From: Planctomycetota bacterium
GTDB lineage: Bacteria; Planctomycetota; Phycisphaerae; Phycisphaerales; SM1A02
Direction of reading: 5' to 3'
DNA length: 64,000 bases
NCBI GenBank assembly: GCA_016873255.1
Contig: VGXR01000003.1
Location: forward strand, 1-64,000
Positions 51,709 to 60,304 of this stretch are shown here, piece by piece. The notes below the pieces were generated by a model, which did no database searches, was not told where the DNA came from, and saw nothing but the letters and a program-made list of their open reading frames with translations. Positions within the stretch are counted from its first letter, which is position 1. Every line of letters starts with the position of its first letter. Made by a program: the position numbers and the translations under genes.

Positions 51709-53616
51709 ATGCCCCGCAACGCCGATGCACCACCGCCAGTCCAGCTCGTCCTCGACTTCGACAGCACCATCGTCGCCCTGGAGGGGCTCGATGAGCTCGC
51801 CCGGATCGCGCTGGCTGAGGACCCCGAGCGCGAGCGGACCGTCGAGGCCATCGAGGCCATCACGCGCGACGGCATGAGCGGCGCCATCGGGATCGACGAG
51901 AGCCTCCGCCGCAGGCTGGCCATGCTCACCATCCGCCGCAAGCACGTCGATGCGGTGGTCCGCCTGCTGCGCCGGCGCCTCAGCCCCAGCTTCCGCAAGC
52001 ACATCGCCGCGGTGCGCCGCAACGCGGGACGCATCCACGTGGTGTCGAGCGGCTTCCGCGAGTACGTGGAGCCGGTGTGCGCGGACCTGGGCATCGCCGC
52101 GGGGCGGGTGCACTGCAACGCGCTCCGCTGGAAGGGCGACCGCGTGGTTGGTTTCGACGAGACCGGCCCGCTCGCGAAGCCCGGCGGCAAGGCGAAGGTG
52201 GTGCGGGGGCTGCGCCTCCCGGGGCGCGTGGTCGCCATCGGCGACGGCATCACCGACGCGGAGATCCGCGACGCCGGCGCCGCGCACGAGTTCGTGGCCT
52301 ACTGCGAGAACATCGAGCGCGAGGCGGCGGTGGCGCGCGCCGACCGCGTGGCGCGGTCGGTCGACGAGCTGCTCTGGCTCTACCGCCTGCCCGGCTCGCC
52401 GAGCTTCCCGAAGAGCCGCATGGCCGCGCTCCTCTGCGAGAACGTGCACCCCGACGCGGCCAAGGCGCTGCGTGACGAGGGGTACCGGGTGGAGATGGTG
52501 TCCGACGCCTTGCCCGAGGACGAGCTCGCGCGCGCGGTGCGCGGCGTCAGCATCCTGGGCATCCGTTCAAAGTCGCGCATCACGCCGCGCGTGCTCGCGG
52601 AGGCGGACCGGCTGCTTGCGGTCGGCTGCTTCTGCATCGGCACCGAGCAGGTCGACCTCGCGGCGGCCGCGGGGCGCGGCGTGGCGGTGTTCAACGCGCC
52701 CTACAGCAACACGCGCAGCGTCGTCGAGCTCGCCATCGGCGAGATCGTCATGCTGCTGCGGCGCGTCCCGGACTCGGTGCGGCTCCTGCACGACGGCGGC
52801 TGGCGCAAGAGCGCCACGGGCTGCACCGAGGTGCGCGGCAAGGTGCTCGGGATCGTGGGGTACGGGCACATCGGCTCGCAGCTCTCGATCCTCGCCGAGT
52901 CGATGGGCATGCAGGTCATCTACCACGACCTCGAGGAGCGGCTCGCGCTCGGCAACGCGCGCAAGTGCCGCACGCTCGGCGAGCTGCTCGCGAAGTCGGA
53001 TGCAGTCAGCCTGCACGTGGACGGCCGGCCGTCCAACCGCAACCTCATCGGCGAGCGCGAGCTTCGGCGCATGAAGCCCGGCGCGGTGCTCCTCAACCTC
53101 GCGCGCGGGCACGTCGTGGACCTCGACGCGGTGGCGGCGTCGATCCGCGCCGGCCACCTCGGCGGCGCGGGCGTCGACGTGTTCCCCGAGGAGCCGCTCT
53201 CCAACCGGGACCCGTTCGACTGCCCGCTGCGCGGCCTGCCGAACGTGATCCTCACGCCGCACGTCGGCGGCAGCACCGCCGAGGCGCAGCAGGCGATCGG
53301 CGAGTTCGTCGCCGCGCGGCTCGTCGACTTCGTGAACACGGGCGGCACGGGCGGATGCGTCAACCTGCCGCAGATCACGGCGCCGCCGGTACCGCGCGCG
53401 CACCGGTTCCTGCACCTGCACCGCAACCAGCCCGGCGTGCTGGCGGCGGTCAACGCGGTGCTCGCCAAGCGCCGGATCAACATCCTCGGCCAGGCGCTCC
53501 GCACCGACGACGCGATGGGCTACCTCGTCACCGACGTCGATCGCCGCTATGCGGCCGACGTCGTCGACGAGCTCAAGGCCATCCCCGGCACCGCGCGCCT
53601 CCGCGTCCTCTACTAA
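51709..53616 (+). CDS. Fused phosphoserine phosphatase and phosphoglycerate dehydrogenase (SerB-SerA)
   Basis: One 635-residue chain holds two serine-pathway enzymes. Residues 1-225 form a HAD phosphatase like SerB: DFDST (16-20, nucleophile Asp16), VSSGF, KPGGK and GDGITD (178-183). Residues 238-545 form a 3-phosphoglycerate dehydrogenase: GYGHIG NAD loop (384-389), Arg466, Glu495 and catalytic His518 (TPHVGGST). Residues about 565-635 are an ACT domain (FLHLHRNQPGVLAAVNAVL), the usual serine-sensing regulatory module. The chain joins the first and last steps of serine synthesis; the middle enzyme SerC is not in the window. AGAGGTGA precedes ATG 51709. Confidence 0.92.
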   Translation: MPRNADAPPPVQLVLDFDSTIVALEGLDELARIALAEDPERERTVEAIEAITRDGMSGAIGIDESLRRRLAMLTIRRKHVDAVVRLLRRRLSPSFRKHIAAVRRNAGRIHVVSSGFREYVEPVCADLGIAAGRVHCNALRWKGDRVVGFDETGPLAKPGGKAKVVRGLRLPGRVVAIGDGITDAEIRDAGAAHEFVAYCENIEREAAVARADRVARSVDELLWLYRLPGSPSFPKSRMAALLCENVHPDAAKALRDEGYRVEMVSDALPEDELARAVRGVSILGIRSKSRITPRVLAEADRLLAVGCFCIGTEQVDLAAAAGRGVAVFNAPYSNTRSVVELAIGEIVMLLRRVPDSVRLLHDGGWRKSATGCTEVRGKVLGIVGYGHIGSQLSILAESMGMQVIYHDLEERLALGNARKCRTLGELLAKSDAVSLHVDGRPSNRNLIGERELRRMKPGAVLLNLARGHVVDLDAVAASIRAGHLGGAGVDVFPEEPLSNRDPFDCPLRGLPNVILTPHVGGSTAEAQQAIGEFVAARLVDFVNTGGTGGCVNLPQITAPPVPRAHRFLHLHRNQPGVLAAVNAVLAKRRINILGQALRTDDAMGYLVTDVDRRYAADVVDELKAIPGTARLRVLY

Positions 53617-53623
53617 GTTCGCT

Positions 53624-53704
53624 CCTGGTGAGTCTGGCACCGATTTCCGCCTCTGGAGATCCAGCGTTTCTCCGGGGAATTTCATCGGTGCCAAACTAAC
53701 CAGG
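53624..53704. repeat. Long imperfect inverted repeat at a convergent gene junction
   Basis: Arms 53624-53644 and 53684-53704 (21 bp, two mismatches, both containing the TGGCACCGAT core or its complement) surround 39 bp that hold a small inner palindrome (ctggagatccag). It lies between the SerB-SerA stop and the convergent zinc-ribbon membrane protein, whose stop codon is inside the right arm. It is REP- or MITE-like, or a bidirectional terminator without T-runs. Confidence 0.75.
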
Positions 53705-54580
53705 GAAGGATTTGCCGCATTCCGGGCAGGTGCCGCCGCCGCGCAGCGGATAGCCGCACTCGAGGCACACGCCGCGCATCCATTGCATTCGGGTCCTGCG
53801 CGTGGCGATGAGCACGATCGCCGGTCCGCAGAGCAGGCCGAGCGACGTGATGCCCGCGACGATCGCCCACCAGCTGCCCCATGTGCAGTAGCAGTCGTCG
53901 CGCCGCGTGGCCACCACCAGGGTCGGTGCTGCGATGGCCAGTTCCACGCATGTGCCCGCGAAGACCCGGCGCACCATGCGGTCGAGCCCGTCGGGCCGTG
54001 CAGCGAGGCCCGCGCGGCGAATCAGGAGCGCCCAGATCGTGCCCGCCATCACCCACGCCGGCACCAGGAGCCACGGCACCATGACCAGCCCGCCGCCGCG
54101 AAGCAACTGCGTCGGCGCCGCGGGTGCCGGCGTCGCGGCAAGCCCCAGCACGTCCCATGCGGTCGCGATCACGCCCAGCACGCACGCGCCTCCCAGCACT
54201 GCCGCGCCCGCGACCGATGCCCGCAGCGACCGGCCGCGCGGGGTCGGCGGCGTGCTGCGGAGCGCGGGCGCGGCGATCATGGCCGGCCCGATCACCGCGA
54301 CCGCCACCACGGCAAGCCCTGCCGCGGCCTCCGGGCTGTCGGGATACAGGCTCCTCGCGGTGATGACCACGGTGTCCGCGCAGTTGCGGACGATCTCGAT
54401 CGCCGCATCCACGGCGCCGAGTTCCTCGCCGGTGTTTCCTCGCGGCAGCGTGACCGGAACGCCCCTTGCGAACGCCCCGATCAGCATCGCAATGATGGTT
54501 CCCACGGTCGCGGCGACCGTCCCGACGACGAGGTTCGCCGCCATCAGCGCCAGCAACGCAAGCCAGTTCGGGCCCCGCAT
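53696..54580 (-). CDS. Multi-pass membrane protein with C-terminal zinc ribbon
   Basis: The 294-residue protein has six or so hydrophobic segments (about 6-35, 88-108, 123-143, 165-190, 212-228, 236-262) and ends in CLECGYPLRGGGTCPECGKSFP, a four-cysteine zinc ribbon that would face the cytosol. Such membrane-plus-ribbon proteins are frequent in Phycisphaerae and Planctomycetes; their function is not known. TAGCCT lies 7 bp before ATG 54580. Confidence 0.8.
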   Translation of the reverse strand: MRGPNWLALLALMAANLVVGTVAATVGTIIAMLIGAFARGVPVTLPRGNTGEELGAVDAAIEIVRNCADTVVITARSLYPDSPEAAAGLAVVAVAVIGPAMIAAPALRSTPPTPRGRSLRASVAGAAVLGGACVLGVIATAWDVLGLAATPAPAAPTQLLRGGGLVMVPWLLVPAWVMAGTIWALLIRRAGLAARPDGLDRMVRRVFAGTCVELAIAAPTLVVATRRDDCYCTWGSWWAIVAGITSLGLLCGPAIVLIATRRTRMQWMRGVCLECGYPLRGGGTCPECGKSFPG

Positions 54581-54587
54581 GCGCCGG

Positions 54588-54593
54588 AGGCTA
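54588..54593 (-). promoter_or_regulatory. -10 element TAGCCT for the zinc-ribbon membrane protein
   Basis: On the minus strand TAGCCT ends 7 bp before ATG 54580; no Shine-Dalgarno sequence. Confidence 0.5.
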
Positions 54594-54634
54594 TCGCCCG
54601 CGAAGCCTGACGCGCGTGGCCCCCGAGGCGGGCA

Positions 54635-55690
54635 TCACCGGCACGGGCCCCAGTTGCCGAGCAGCAACCCCAGGTCCGACCCCGCGGTGAACCCGTTGCC
54701 GTCGAGGTCGCCCGACTGCCCGGGCTGGCCCCACTGGCCGAGCAGGATGCCGAGGTCAAACCCGGACACGCTGCCGTCCCCGTCGAGGTCGCCGAGGCAG
54801 GGCGGGGGCGGCGGGGTGGACCCGAGCTCGATCACCGCGATGTGCGGGAATCCCCCGCCCGAGTCCGGCATGTCGTTCCACGCGCCCTGCGTCCCGAGCA
54901 TCTCCGCCACGTCCTCGCCGGGCGCGGAGTTGTTCGGCTCGCCGCCGTTCCAGTTCGAATACCCCGCGGGCGTCCCGTCGGTCCATGCGAACGAGCCTTC
55001 CACCGCGACGTCGTTGAAGCCGATCCAGAGGCGGCGGCTGGTGCCCCCGAGCGTGCCGAAGCTCTGCTGCACGAACGCATTCTCGCCCGCATCCTCGATC
55101 GACACCAGGTGCCCGCCGAGCTGCTGCGCGAACGCCTCCGCCGAAGACCAGGTGGTGGCGTTGACCGCGATGTAGCGGTGCCCGTTCACCGGGTTGGTCA
55201 CGTCCGCCAGCGGCGGCACCGCCGCGAAGAGCACCTCGCCGGCGCCCGAGCCGCTGCTGCTGTACGCGCCGACGCGCACCATGTACGTCTGCCCGGCCTG
55301 CGCGACCCACTGCACCCGGCTTGCGTAGTTGCCCGTGCAGCCCGACAGGCACGCGCACGAGTCGTCGTTGCACGCGAGCGCGCTGCCTGCCGCCGGGCAC
55401 CCGCATCCGTCGTACACGGCCATCACCGTGTCGAACGTGGCGGTGCCGCAGAGCCCGGCCTGCACGACGCCCGTCTCGGGTGCCGTCCAGCAGAACCACA
55501 CGTCGTTGTACGCCTGGCCAAGCCCGCACGCCGGCTGCGTGATGCCGTCGCTCGTGGCGCCGACGGTGGTGAAGGGCACCGCCCCGTACCCCGCCGCCGG
55601 GGCAGGGCTAGAGCAGGAATCGTTCTGCGCCATCGCCGCACCGGCCGAGGCAAGGGTCAGGACGCACGAGGCAGCGGCCCGGTTCAGCAT
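54635..55690 (-). CDS. Secreted C-type lectin-fold protein with dockerin-like C-terminus
   Basis: The 351-residue protein has a signal peptide (MLNRAAASCVLTLASAGAAMAQ) and a Cys-rich N-terminal domain (about 22-160) of the type often found in planctomycete surface proteins. A C-type lectin-like domain follows (about 170-285: GHRYIAVN...WSSAEAFAQQLGGHLVSIED...WNGGEPNN..GEDVAEM...WND). It ends with two GDLDGDG...FDLGILLGQWG repeats, calcium-binding-like sequences at the C-terminus of many Phycisphaerae secreted proteins. The lectin fold suggests binding to sugars or proteins outside the cell. Confidence 0.88.
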   Translation of the reverse strand: MLNRAAASCVLTLASAGAAMAQNDSCSSPAPAAGYGAVPFTTVGATSDGITQPACGLGQAYNDVWFCWTAPETGVVQAGLCGTATFDTVMAVYDGCGCPAAGSALACNDDSCACLSGCTGNYASRVQWVAQAGQTYMVRVGAYSSSGSGAGEVLFAAVPPLADVTNPVNGHRYIAVNATTWSSAEAFAQQLGGHLVSIEDAGENAFVQQSFGTLGGTSRRLWIGFNDVAVEGSFAWTDGTPAGYSNWNGGEPNNSAPGEDVAEMLGTQGAWNDMPDSGGGFPHIAVIELGSTPPPPPCLGDLDGDGSVSGFDLGILLGQWGQPGQSGDLDGNGFTAGSDLGLLLGNWGPCR

Positions 55691-55827
55691 GGTCCCGGAA
55701 GTGTGTCACGGAAATCCACGCTCCACGATTGAAATCGGCCACGGTTTCCGCGCGTTCGGCTGCCGATGCAGGGCCGCGGTGCCCGGCAGGCCGCACGGTA
55801 GGCTTTGGCCCGCTCACGGTCTCTCCA

Positions 55828-57672
55828 ATGAACAACCTGACCCGCTTCGCCTGGCGTCCGGTCCTCCTCGCCTTCCTCGGCGCGTCGCTCGGTGCCGCGT
55901 CGCCTGCGCCGCAGTCGCCCCCGGGCGGCGCCGACCGCCCACGCGTGGCCGTCCGCGCCATCGCGGCCACGCCGTCGGTCTCCAAGCAGGCGAAGGACGA
56001 GGGCTCGGCCGATGCGCTCCTGCAGATCGAGCAGGGCGCCGACCCGCAGCTCATGGACGCGCTCGCCGGCACCGGCCGCTTCGACATCGTGGCGCGCGCG
56101 GACCTGCCCAGCGTGCTCAAGGAGCAGGACCTCGCGCAGAGCGGCAACGTCAGCGTCATCGACCCGCAGGCCGCGCGCGCGTACCAGCTCGCCGGCGCGC
56201 GGTACGTGGCCACCGTCACCATCGGCAACTTCCAGGACATCACCGAGCGCACCGAGCTCCTGAACCAGTTCGGCACCTCCAAGGCCGAGCGCCGCACCAT
56301 CAGCCTGCAGGCCACGGTGCGCCTCTTCGACACCACCTCCGGCACGCTCTTCCGATCCACGAACGTCGAGTTCGACGAGAGTGCCACCAACGAGATCCTG
56401 CCCGGCGTCGACCAGAAGGGCCGCAAGACGAACGTCGTGCTGGGCAAGGCCACGCGCCGCCTGGCGTCCGAGGCCGCCGCGGCCATCGCCGCGTCGATGG
56501 GCCCCGCGCCCGTGCCCGCGGGCGGCGGAATGCAGGAGGACTCCGCGGCCGGGGAGCCCGTCGCTGCACCGCCCGGCGCCGGGACCCTCGGCGGCGGGGC
56601 CGCCACGCCGCAGCGCCCCGTGCGCATGGCCATCTTCGTGAAGCAGCGCCCGGGCACCGTGCCCGACGACAAGGTCGCCACCTTCGAGGACCTCGTCTCC
56701 GCCGCAAGCACCGGCCCCGGCGCCGAGATCATCCGCCGCGAGGACGTGATGAATGCCGTCAACCGCCTCGCTCCCTCCGGCGCCAACGCGGGCACCGCGG
56801 GCCCGGACGCCGAGCGCGTCGACCGCCTGCTCTCCGACCGCACGTCGGCGGTGCAGCTTGCCGGGCAGCTGCGTGCGGACATGCTGCTCACCGCGTCCGT
56901 CAGCCAGCTCATCAAGGCCCGGCGCAGGCTCGACGACGCATCCACCGGCGTGGCCACCGACGTCGAGCAGTGGACGCTCGTCACCACCTACGGCGTCATC
57001 GACGGCACCACCGGCGCGAGCCTCGCCGCCGGCACCGTGCAGAGCGACTTCGCGCGCCGCGACACCAAGGAACTGAAGGTCGAGGTGGACGCGATCGACG
57101 CGCTCCTTCGCGACGCCGCCTCGCGCATCGGGCCGAGCGTCCGCTCCACCGTCGACGCCGCGCGCGCGCGCGCCGCCACGGCCGCCTCCGAGGTGCGCGT
57201 GCGCCTCGACGCCGTGCTCGCGGACCTGAGCGTGCCCGATGTCCGCAAGGACGCGTCCGGCGAGTACGTGGTCGGCGCCAACCGCTACGACCTGCAGCCG
57301 ATGGCCGTGCAGGTGACCATCGACGGGCTCGCCGCCGGCAACTGCCCCGGCGAGATCCCGATGCGCCCGGGCGTGCACAAGGCGCGCTTCGAGCGCCCCG
57401 GGCTCGAGCCCGTGGAACTCACCATCAACGCGCGCGAGGGCCTGGCCATCACCGTGCCGATGCAGCTGTCGCCGGAAGGCCGCGCCAACTGGCAGCGGGA
57501 CGCGAAGTTCTTCAACGACCTGAAGAACGGCGCCGTGCTCCGCGACGCCGACCTCATCCGGGTGCGTGCCGTCGCCGACTTCCTGCGAAACAGCAACATC
57601 CGTCTCGACACGACCAACGTTCAGAACCTGAACCTCGGGGGCGAGTCTCTGTGGTGGCAGATCCTGCGCTGA
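55828..57672 (+). CDS. CsgG/LpoB-like envelope protein, two-domain
   Basis: The 614-residue protein has a signal peptide (MNNLTRFAWRPVLLAFLGASLGAASP) and a CsgG-like domain (about 35-230: RPRVAVRAIAATPSV...TGRFDIVARADLPSVLKEQDLAQSG...AGARYVATVTIGNFQD). A second related domain follows a Pro/Gly linker (about 265-450: RPVRMAIFVKQRPGTVP...AEIIRREDVMNAVNRL...LRADMLLTASVSQLIK). The C-terminal 120 residues look PEGA-like (MAVQVTIDGLAAGNCPGEIPMRPGVHKARFERPGLEPVELT). A TAGGCT -10-like box lies 23 bp upstream. It heads the operon with the COG3014-like, YcfL-like and LpoB-like genes. Confidence 0.82.
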   Translation: MNNLTRFAWRPVLLAFLGASLGAASPAPQSPPGGADRPRVAVRAIAATPSVSKQAKDEGSADALLQIEQGADPQLMDALAGTGRFDIVARADLPSVLKEQDLAQSGNVSVIDPQAARAYQLAGARYVATVTIGNFQDITERTELLNQFGTSKAERRTISLQATVRLFDTTSGTLFRSTNVEFDESATNEILPGVDQKGRKTNVVLGKATRRLASEAAAAIAASMGPAPVPAGGGMQEDSAAGEPVAAPPGAGTLGGGAATPQRPVRMAIFVKQRPGTVPDDKVATFEDLVSAASTGPGAEIIRREDVMNAVNRLAPSGANAGTAGPDAERVDRLLSDRTSAVQLAGQLRADMLLTASVSQLIKARRRLDDASTGVATDVEQWTLVTTYGVIDGTTGASLAAGTVQSDFARRDTKELKVEVDAIDALLRDAASRIGPSVRSTVDAARARAATAASEVRVRLDAVLADLSVPDVRKDASGEYVVGANRYDLQPMAVQVTIDGLAAGNCPGEIPMRPGVHKARFERPGLEPVELTINAREGLAITVPMQLSPEGRANWQRDAKFFNDLKNGAVLRDADLIRVRAVADFLRNSNIRLDTTNVQNLNLGGESLWWQILR

Positions 57673-59084
57673 GACCCGGGCCCGCGGCCCTCGCCCCCGT
57701 TGCGCTCGCGTGCGCCGCCGCGCTCGCCGGGTGCCAGCGCGACCTGCGCTCCAGCGTCGCGCAGATCGACGCCGCGTTCGCGTCTGGCGACTACCCGCGC
57801 GCCGCGAGCCTTGCCGAGCGCGCCGCCGCGCGCAACGGCGACGACCGCCAGGACCGGCTGGTCTGGTGGCTCGAGGCCGGCCGTGCGCAGCAGGCGGCGG
57901 GCGACCTCGCGAAGTCCGCGGGGTGGTACGACATGGCCTACGAGGACGTGCGCCCGTACCTCGACTCCAAGGCCGAGGCCACCATCACCGAGGCGCTTGC
58001 CACCACCGCGGTCAACCAGACCATCCGCATCTACCGCGCCACGCCGCCCGAGCGCATCATGCTGTGCTCGCTGCAGGCGGCGAACTTCCTCGGGCGCGGC
58101 GACCTGCCGCGCGCGCGCGTGGAGCTCAACCGTGCCATGGACTTCCAGCAGGACGCCGTGGCGCGCTTCGCCGACGAGGTGAACAAGGCGCAGGAAGCGA
58201 CCAACAGGGCGTGGTCGGGGAAGGGCTGGGACAGCGGGCTCTCCGTCTCCGCCCTCGACAAGGTGCGGCGCGAGCAGTCGCGCGACCAGGCGACCCTCGG
58301 CAAGGCATCGTTCGCCAACCCGTTCGCCAGCTACCTCCGCGCGGCATTCCTCATCGCCACCAGCGCCGACCCCGGCGACCGCCAGAACGCGCGCGCGGAC
58401 CTGCGCTCCGTGCAGGAGATGGTGCCCGGGCTGCACGCGGCCGCGGAGGACATCGCGCTCATCGACCGCGCCGAGGACCCGTGCGCGACGCCCGTCACGT
58501 GGGTGTTCTTCCTCACGGGCCTCGCGCCCGACTACCGCGAGTTCCGGCTCGACATCCCCATCCCGGTGGGCAACGTCAACTACGTGTCCGCCGCGTTCCC
58601 CATCCTGCGCCGGCGCGCGGACTTCGTGCCCGCCTTCGGCGCCGAGCACGACGCGGGCGCCGCGAGCGAGACCATCGCCGACCTCGACGCGATGGTCGAG
58701 GCCGAGTTCGACGCGCGCCTGCCGCTCATCGTGACGCAGGAGATCATCAGCTCCGCCGGCAAGGCCGCCGCCACCTGGGCCGCCAGCCAGGCCGCGTACC
58801 AGCAGGGCAACACCGCCGGAATCCTGGTGCAGATCGCGGGCATCGCCTACCAGGCCGCGTCCACCGCGGCCGACCTGCGCTGCTGGTCCACAATGCCCAA
58901 GCGCGTGCTGCTCCTGCGCGTGCCCACTCCCGCGGACGGGCACCTGCACCTGGTCTCGGAGTCGGGTTCGCACCTCTTCTCGCTCGACCTCGAGCCCGGT
59001 GCGCCCAACATCGCCGTCGTCACGCTGCCGAACGCCCTGAGCAGGGCGCCCGGCGTCATCCTGTACCGTGGAGGCCACCGATGA
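57651..59084 (+). CDS. COG3014-like TPR-containing lipoprotein
   Basis: The start is GTG 57651 (or 57654), overlapping the previous gene by 22 bp, with GGGGGCGAG upstream; an N-terminal signal with lipobox ALAGC follows. The 477-residue protein has helical repeats near the N-terminus (AAFASGDYPRAASLAERAAARNGDDRQDRLVWWLEAGRAQQAAGDLAKSAGWYDMAYEDV) and a beta-rich C-terminal half ending RVLLLRVPTPADGHLHLVSESGS. Size and order before ycfL- and lpoB-like genes match the COG3014 lipoprotein of gammaproteobacterial clusters. Precise role unknown. Confidence 0.78.
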   Translation: MVADPALRPGPAALAPVALACAAALAGCQRDLRSSVAQIDAAFASGDYPRAASLAERAAARNGDDRQDRLVWWLEAGRAQQAAGDLAKSAGWYDMAYEDVRPYLDSKAEATITEALATTAVNQTIRIYRATPPERIMLCSLQAANFLGRGDLPRARVELNRAMDFQQDAVARFADEVNKAQEATNRAWSGKGWDSGLSVSALDKVRREQSRDQATLGKASFANPFASYLRAAFLIATSADPGDRQNARADLRSVQEMVPGLHAAAEDIALIDRAEDPCATPVTWVFFLTGLAPDYREFRLDIPIPVGNVNYVSAAFPILRRRADFVPAFGAEHDAGAASETIADLDAMVEAEFDARLPLIVTQEIISSAGKAAATWAASQAAYQQGNTAGILVQIAGIAYQAASTAADLRCWSTMPKRVLLLRVPTPADGHLHLVSESGSHLFSLDLEPGAPNIAVVTLPNALSRAPGVILYRGGHR

Positions 59085-59494
59085 AGCCCGCACGAATCGC
59101 CCTGACCGCACTCCTCGCCGCGGCCCTTGCCGCCTGCGGCACCGTCAACACCACCAGCACCCGCAACCGTCCCGCGGACACCGCCGTCGATGCCAAGACG
59201 CGCGTGAACGACCTGCTGCAGCAGATCTTCCTCACCGCCAAGGAGGTGCGCATGAGCCGCACCAAGGGCGGCCCGTACGAGGTGCAGGTGGACGTGGAGA
59301 ACAACGGCTTCGAGTACCGCTCGTTCGCCTACCGCTTCGACTGGGTCGACGCCGCGGGCAACGTGCTCGCATCGCAGACGAGCGTGTGGAAGTCGACCAA
59401 CGTCCCCGCGGGCGGCGCGACGGTCATCCGCGCGGTGGCGCCCACCGACGATGCCGCCGACTTCCGCCTGCAGATCCGCCGCGCCGACACCTGA
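59081..59494 (+). CDS. YcfL-like (DUF1425) lipoprotein
   Basis: The 137-residue lipoprotein (lipobox ALAAC, Cys19) has a single small beta-sandwich domain with the DUF1425 hallmark VQVDVENNGFEYRSFAYRFDWVDAAGNVL...WKSTNVPAGGATVIRAVAPTDDAADFRLQIR. In E. coli, ycfL sits directly before lpoB, as here. Start ATG overlaps the previous stop (ATGA). Confidence 0.85.
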   Translation: MKPARIALTALLAAALAACGTVNTTSTRNRPADTAVDAKTRVNDLLQQIFLTAKEVRMSRTKGGPYEVQVDVENNGFEYRSFAYRFDWVDAAGNVLASQTSVWKSTNVPAGGATVIRAVAPTDDAADFRLQIRRADT

Positions 59495-59528
59495 GCACCG
59501 CGCCCGCACGCAACCACGGAACACACCC

Positions 59529-60119
59529 ATGCGCATCACCGCCACCATCGCGTCCTTCGCCGTCCTCGCACTCGCCTCCGCCGGCTGCGAGCGCGCCCGC
59601 TACGTCGAGACCGGAAGCCCCGAGGGCATCATCAGCGTCGGCGACGTCGACTTCCAGGACATCCTCAAGGCCTCGAGCGGGATGCTCGAGTCGCTCGCCG
59701 AGACCGGCGTCCTCAAGACCGCGAAGCAGAAGCCCGCGCAGCTCATCATCGGCGAGATCGTCAACGACACCAGCTCGCGCTTCGACGTGGGCGAGCTGAC
59801 CTACCGCATGCGCGAGCAGCTGGTGAACTCGGGCCAGGCCGCGGTGGTCACCACCTTCGGCACCAGCCCCGAGGACAAGCAGGCGCAGGAGGTGCTGCGC
59901 CGCGAGAAGTTCCTGAAGGGCGAGACCTCCGAGCCGCTGCCGGACCCGGACTTCTCGCTCACGGGCAAGATCACGCAGGTGAAGCGCACCGCGGGCAACA
60001 CCAAGCAGGCCACCTACACCTTCCGCCTGACGCTCACCAACCTCCGCTCGGGCCTCGAGGCCTGGACCAAGACGGTCGACATGACCAAGCTCGGCAACAA
60101 GAACGCGGTCGGGTTCTGA
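59529..60119 (+). CDS. lpoB: LpoB-like penicillin-binding protein activator lipoprotein
   Basis: The 196-residue lipoprotein (lipobox ASAGC) carries the LpoB fold: VDFQDILKASSGMLESLAET, QLIIGEIVNDTSSRFDVGELTYRMREQLVNSGQAAV and YTFRLTLTNLRSGLEAWTKT. In E. coli LpoB is anchored in the outer membrane and activates PBP1b during cell-wall synthesis. Planctomycetes have thin peptidoglycan, so the partner here is uncertain. It ends the four-gene CsgG-like operon. Confidence 0.85.
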   Translation: MRITATIASFAVLALASAGCERARYVETGSPEGIISVGDVDFQDILKASSGMLESLAETGVLKTAKQKPAQLIIGEIVNDTSSRFDVGELTYRMREQLVNSGQAAVVTTFGTSPEDKQAQEVLRREKFLKGETSEPLPDPDFSLTGKITQVKRTAGNTKQATYTFRLTLTNLRSGLEAWTKTVDMTKLGNKNAVGF

Positions 60120-60304
60120 GAGCGGCAGCCATCGTCTGGCCGGGCACTTCCGTCGGAGCGGGTCCCTTCGGGGCACGTTCCGTGCGCGGGACGTGAATCC
60201 GTCCGCGGCGACCGAGCAATACCATCGGCCGTCGGCCGAGGTCCATGGATGGTCCGGGAGCCTTCGAGTCCTTCGTTCATCGTGCCAGGGAGGAACTGCA
60301 CGGA
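60120..60304 (+). promoter_or_regulatory. Upstream region of the dockerin-like gene
   Basis: TACCAT at 60220-60225 is a possible -10, and GGGAGGAAC at 60288-60296 precedes GTG 60305, so this gene has a leader with a good ribosome site. An ATG at 60245 in the same frame is less likely because it would spoil the signal peptide. Confidence 0.4.

Noticed and set aside
55329-57650. Apparent 1251-residue fusion ending in the COG3014-like lipoprotein
   Set aside because: The first 774 residues are a shadow of the lectin and CsgG-like genes; a lipoprotein signal starts at GTG 57651.
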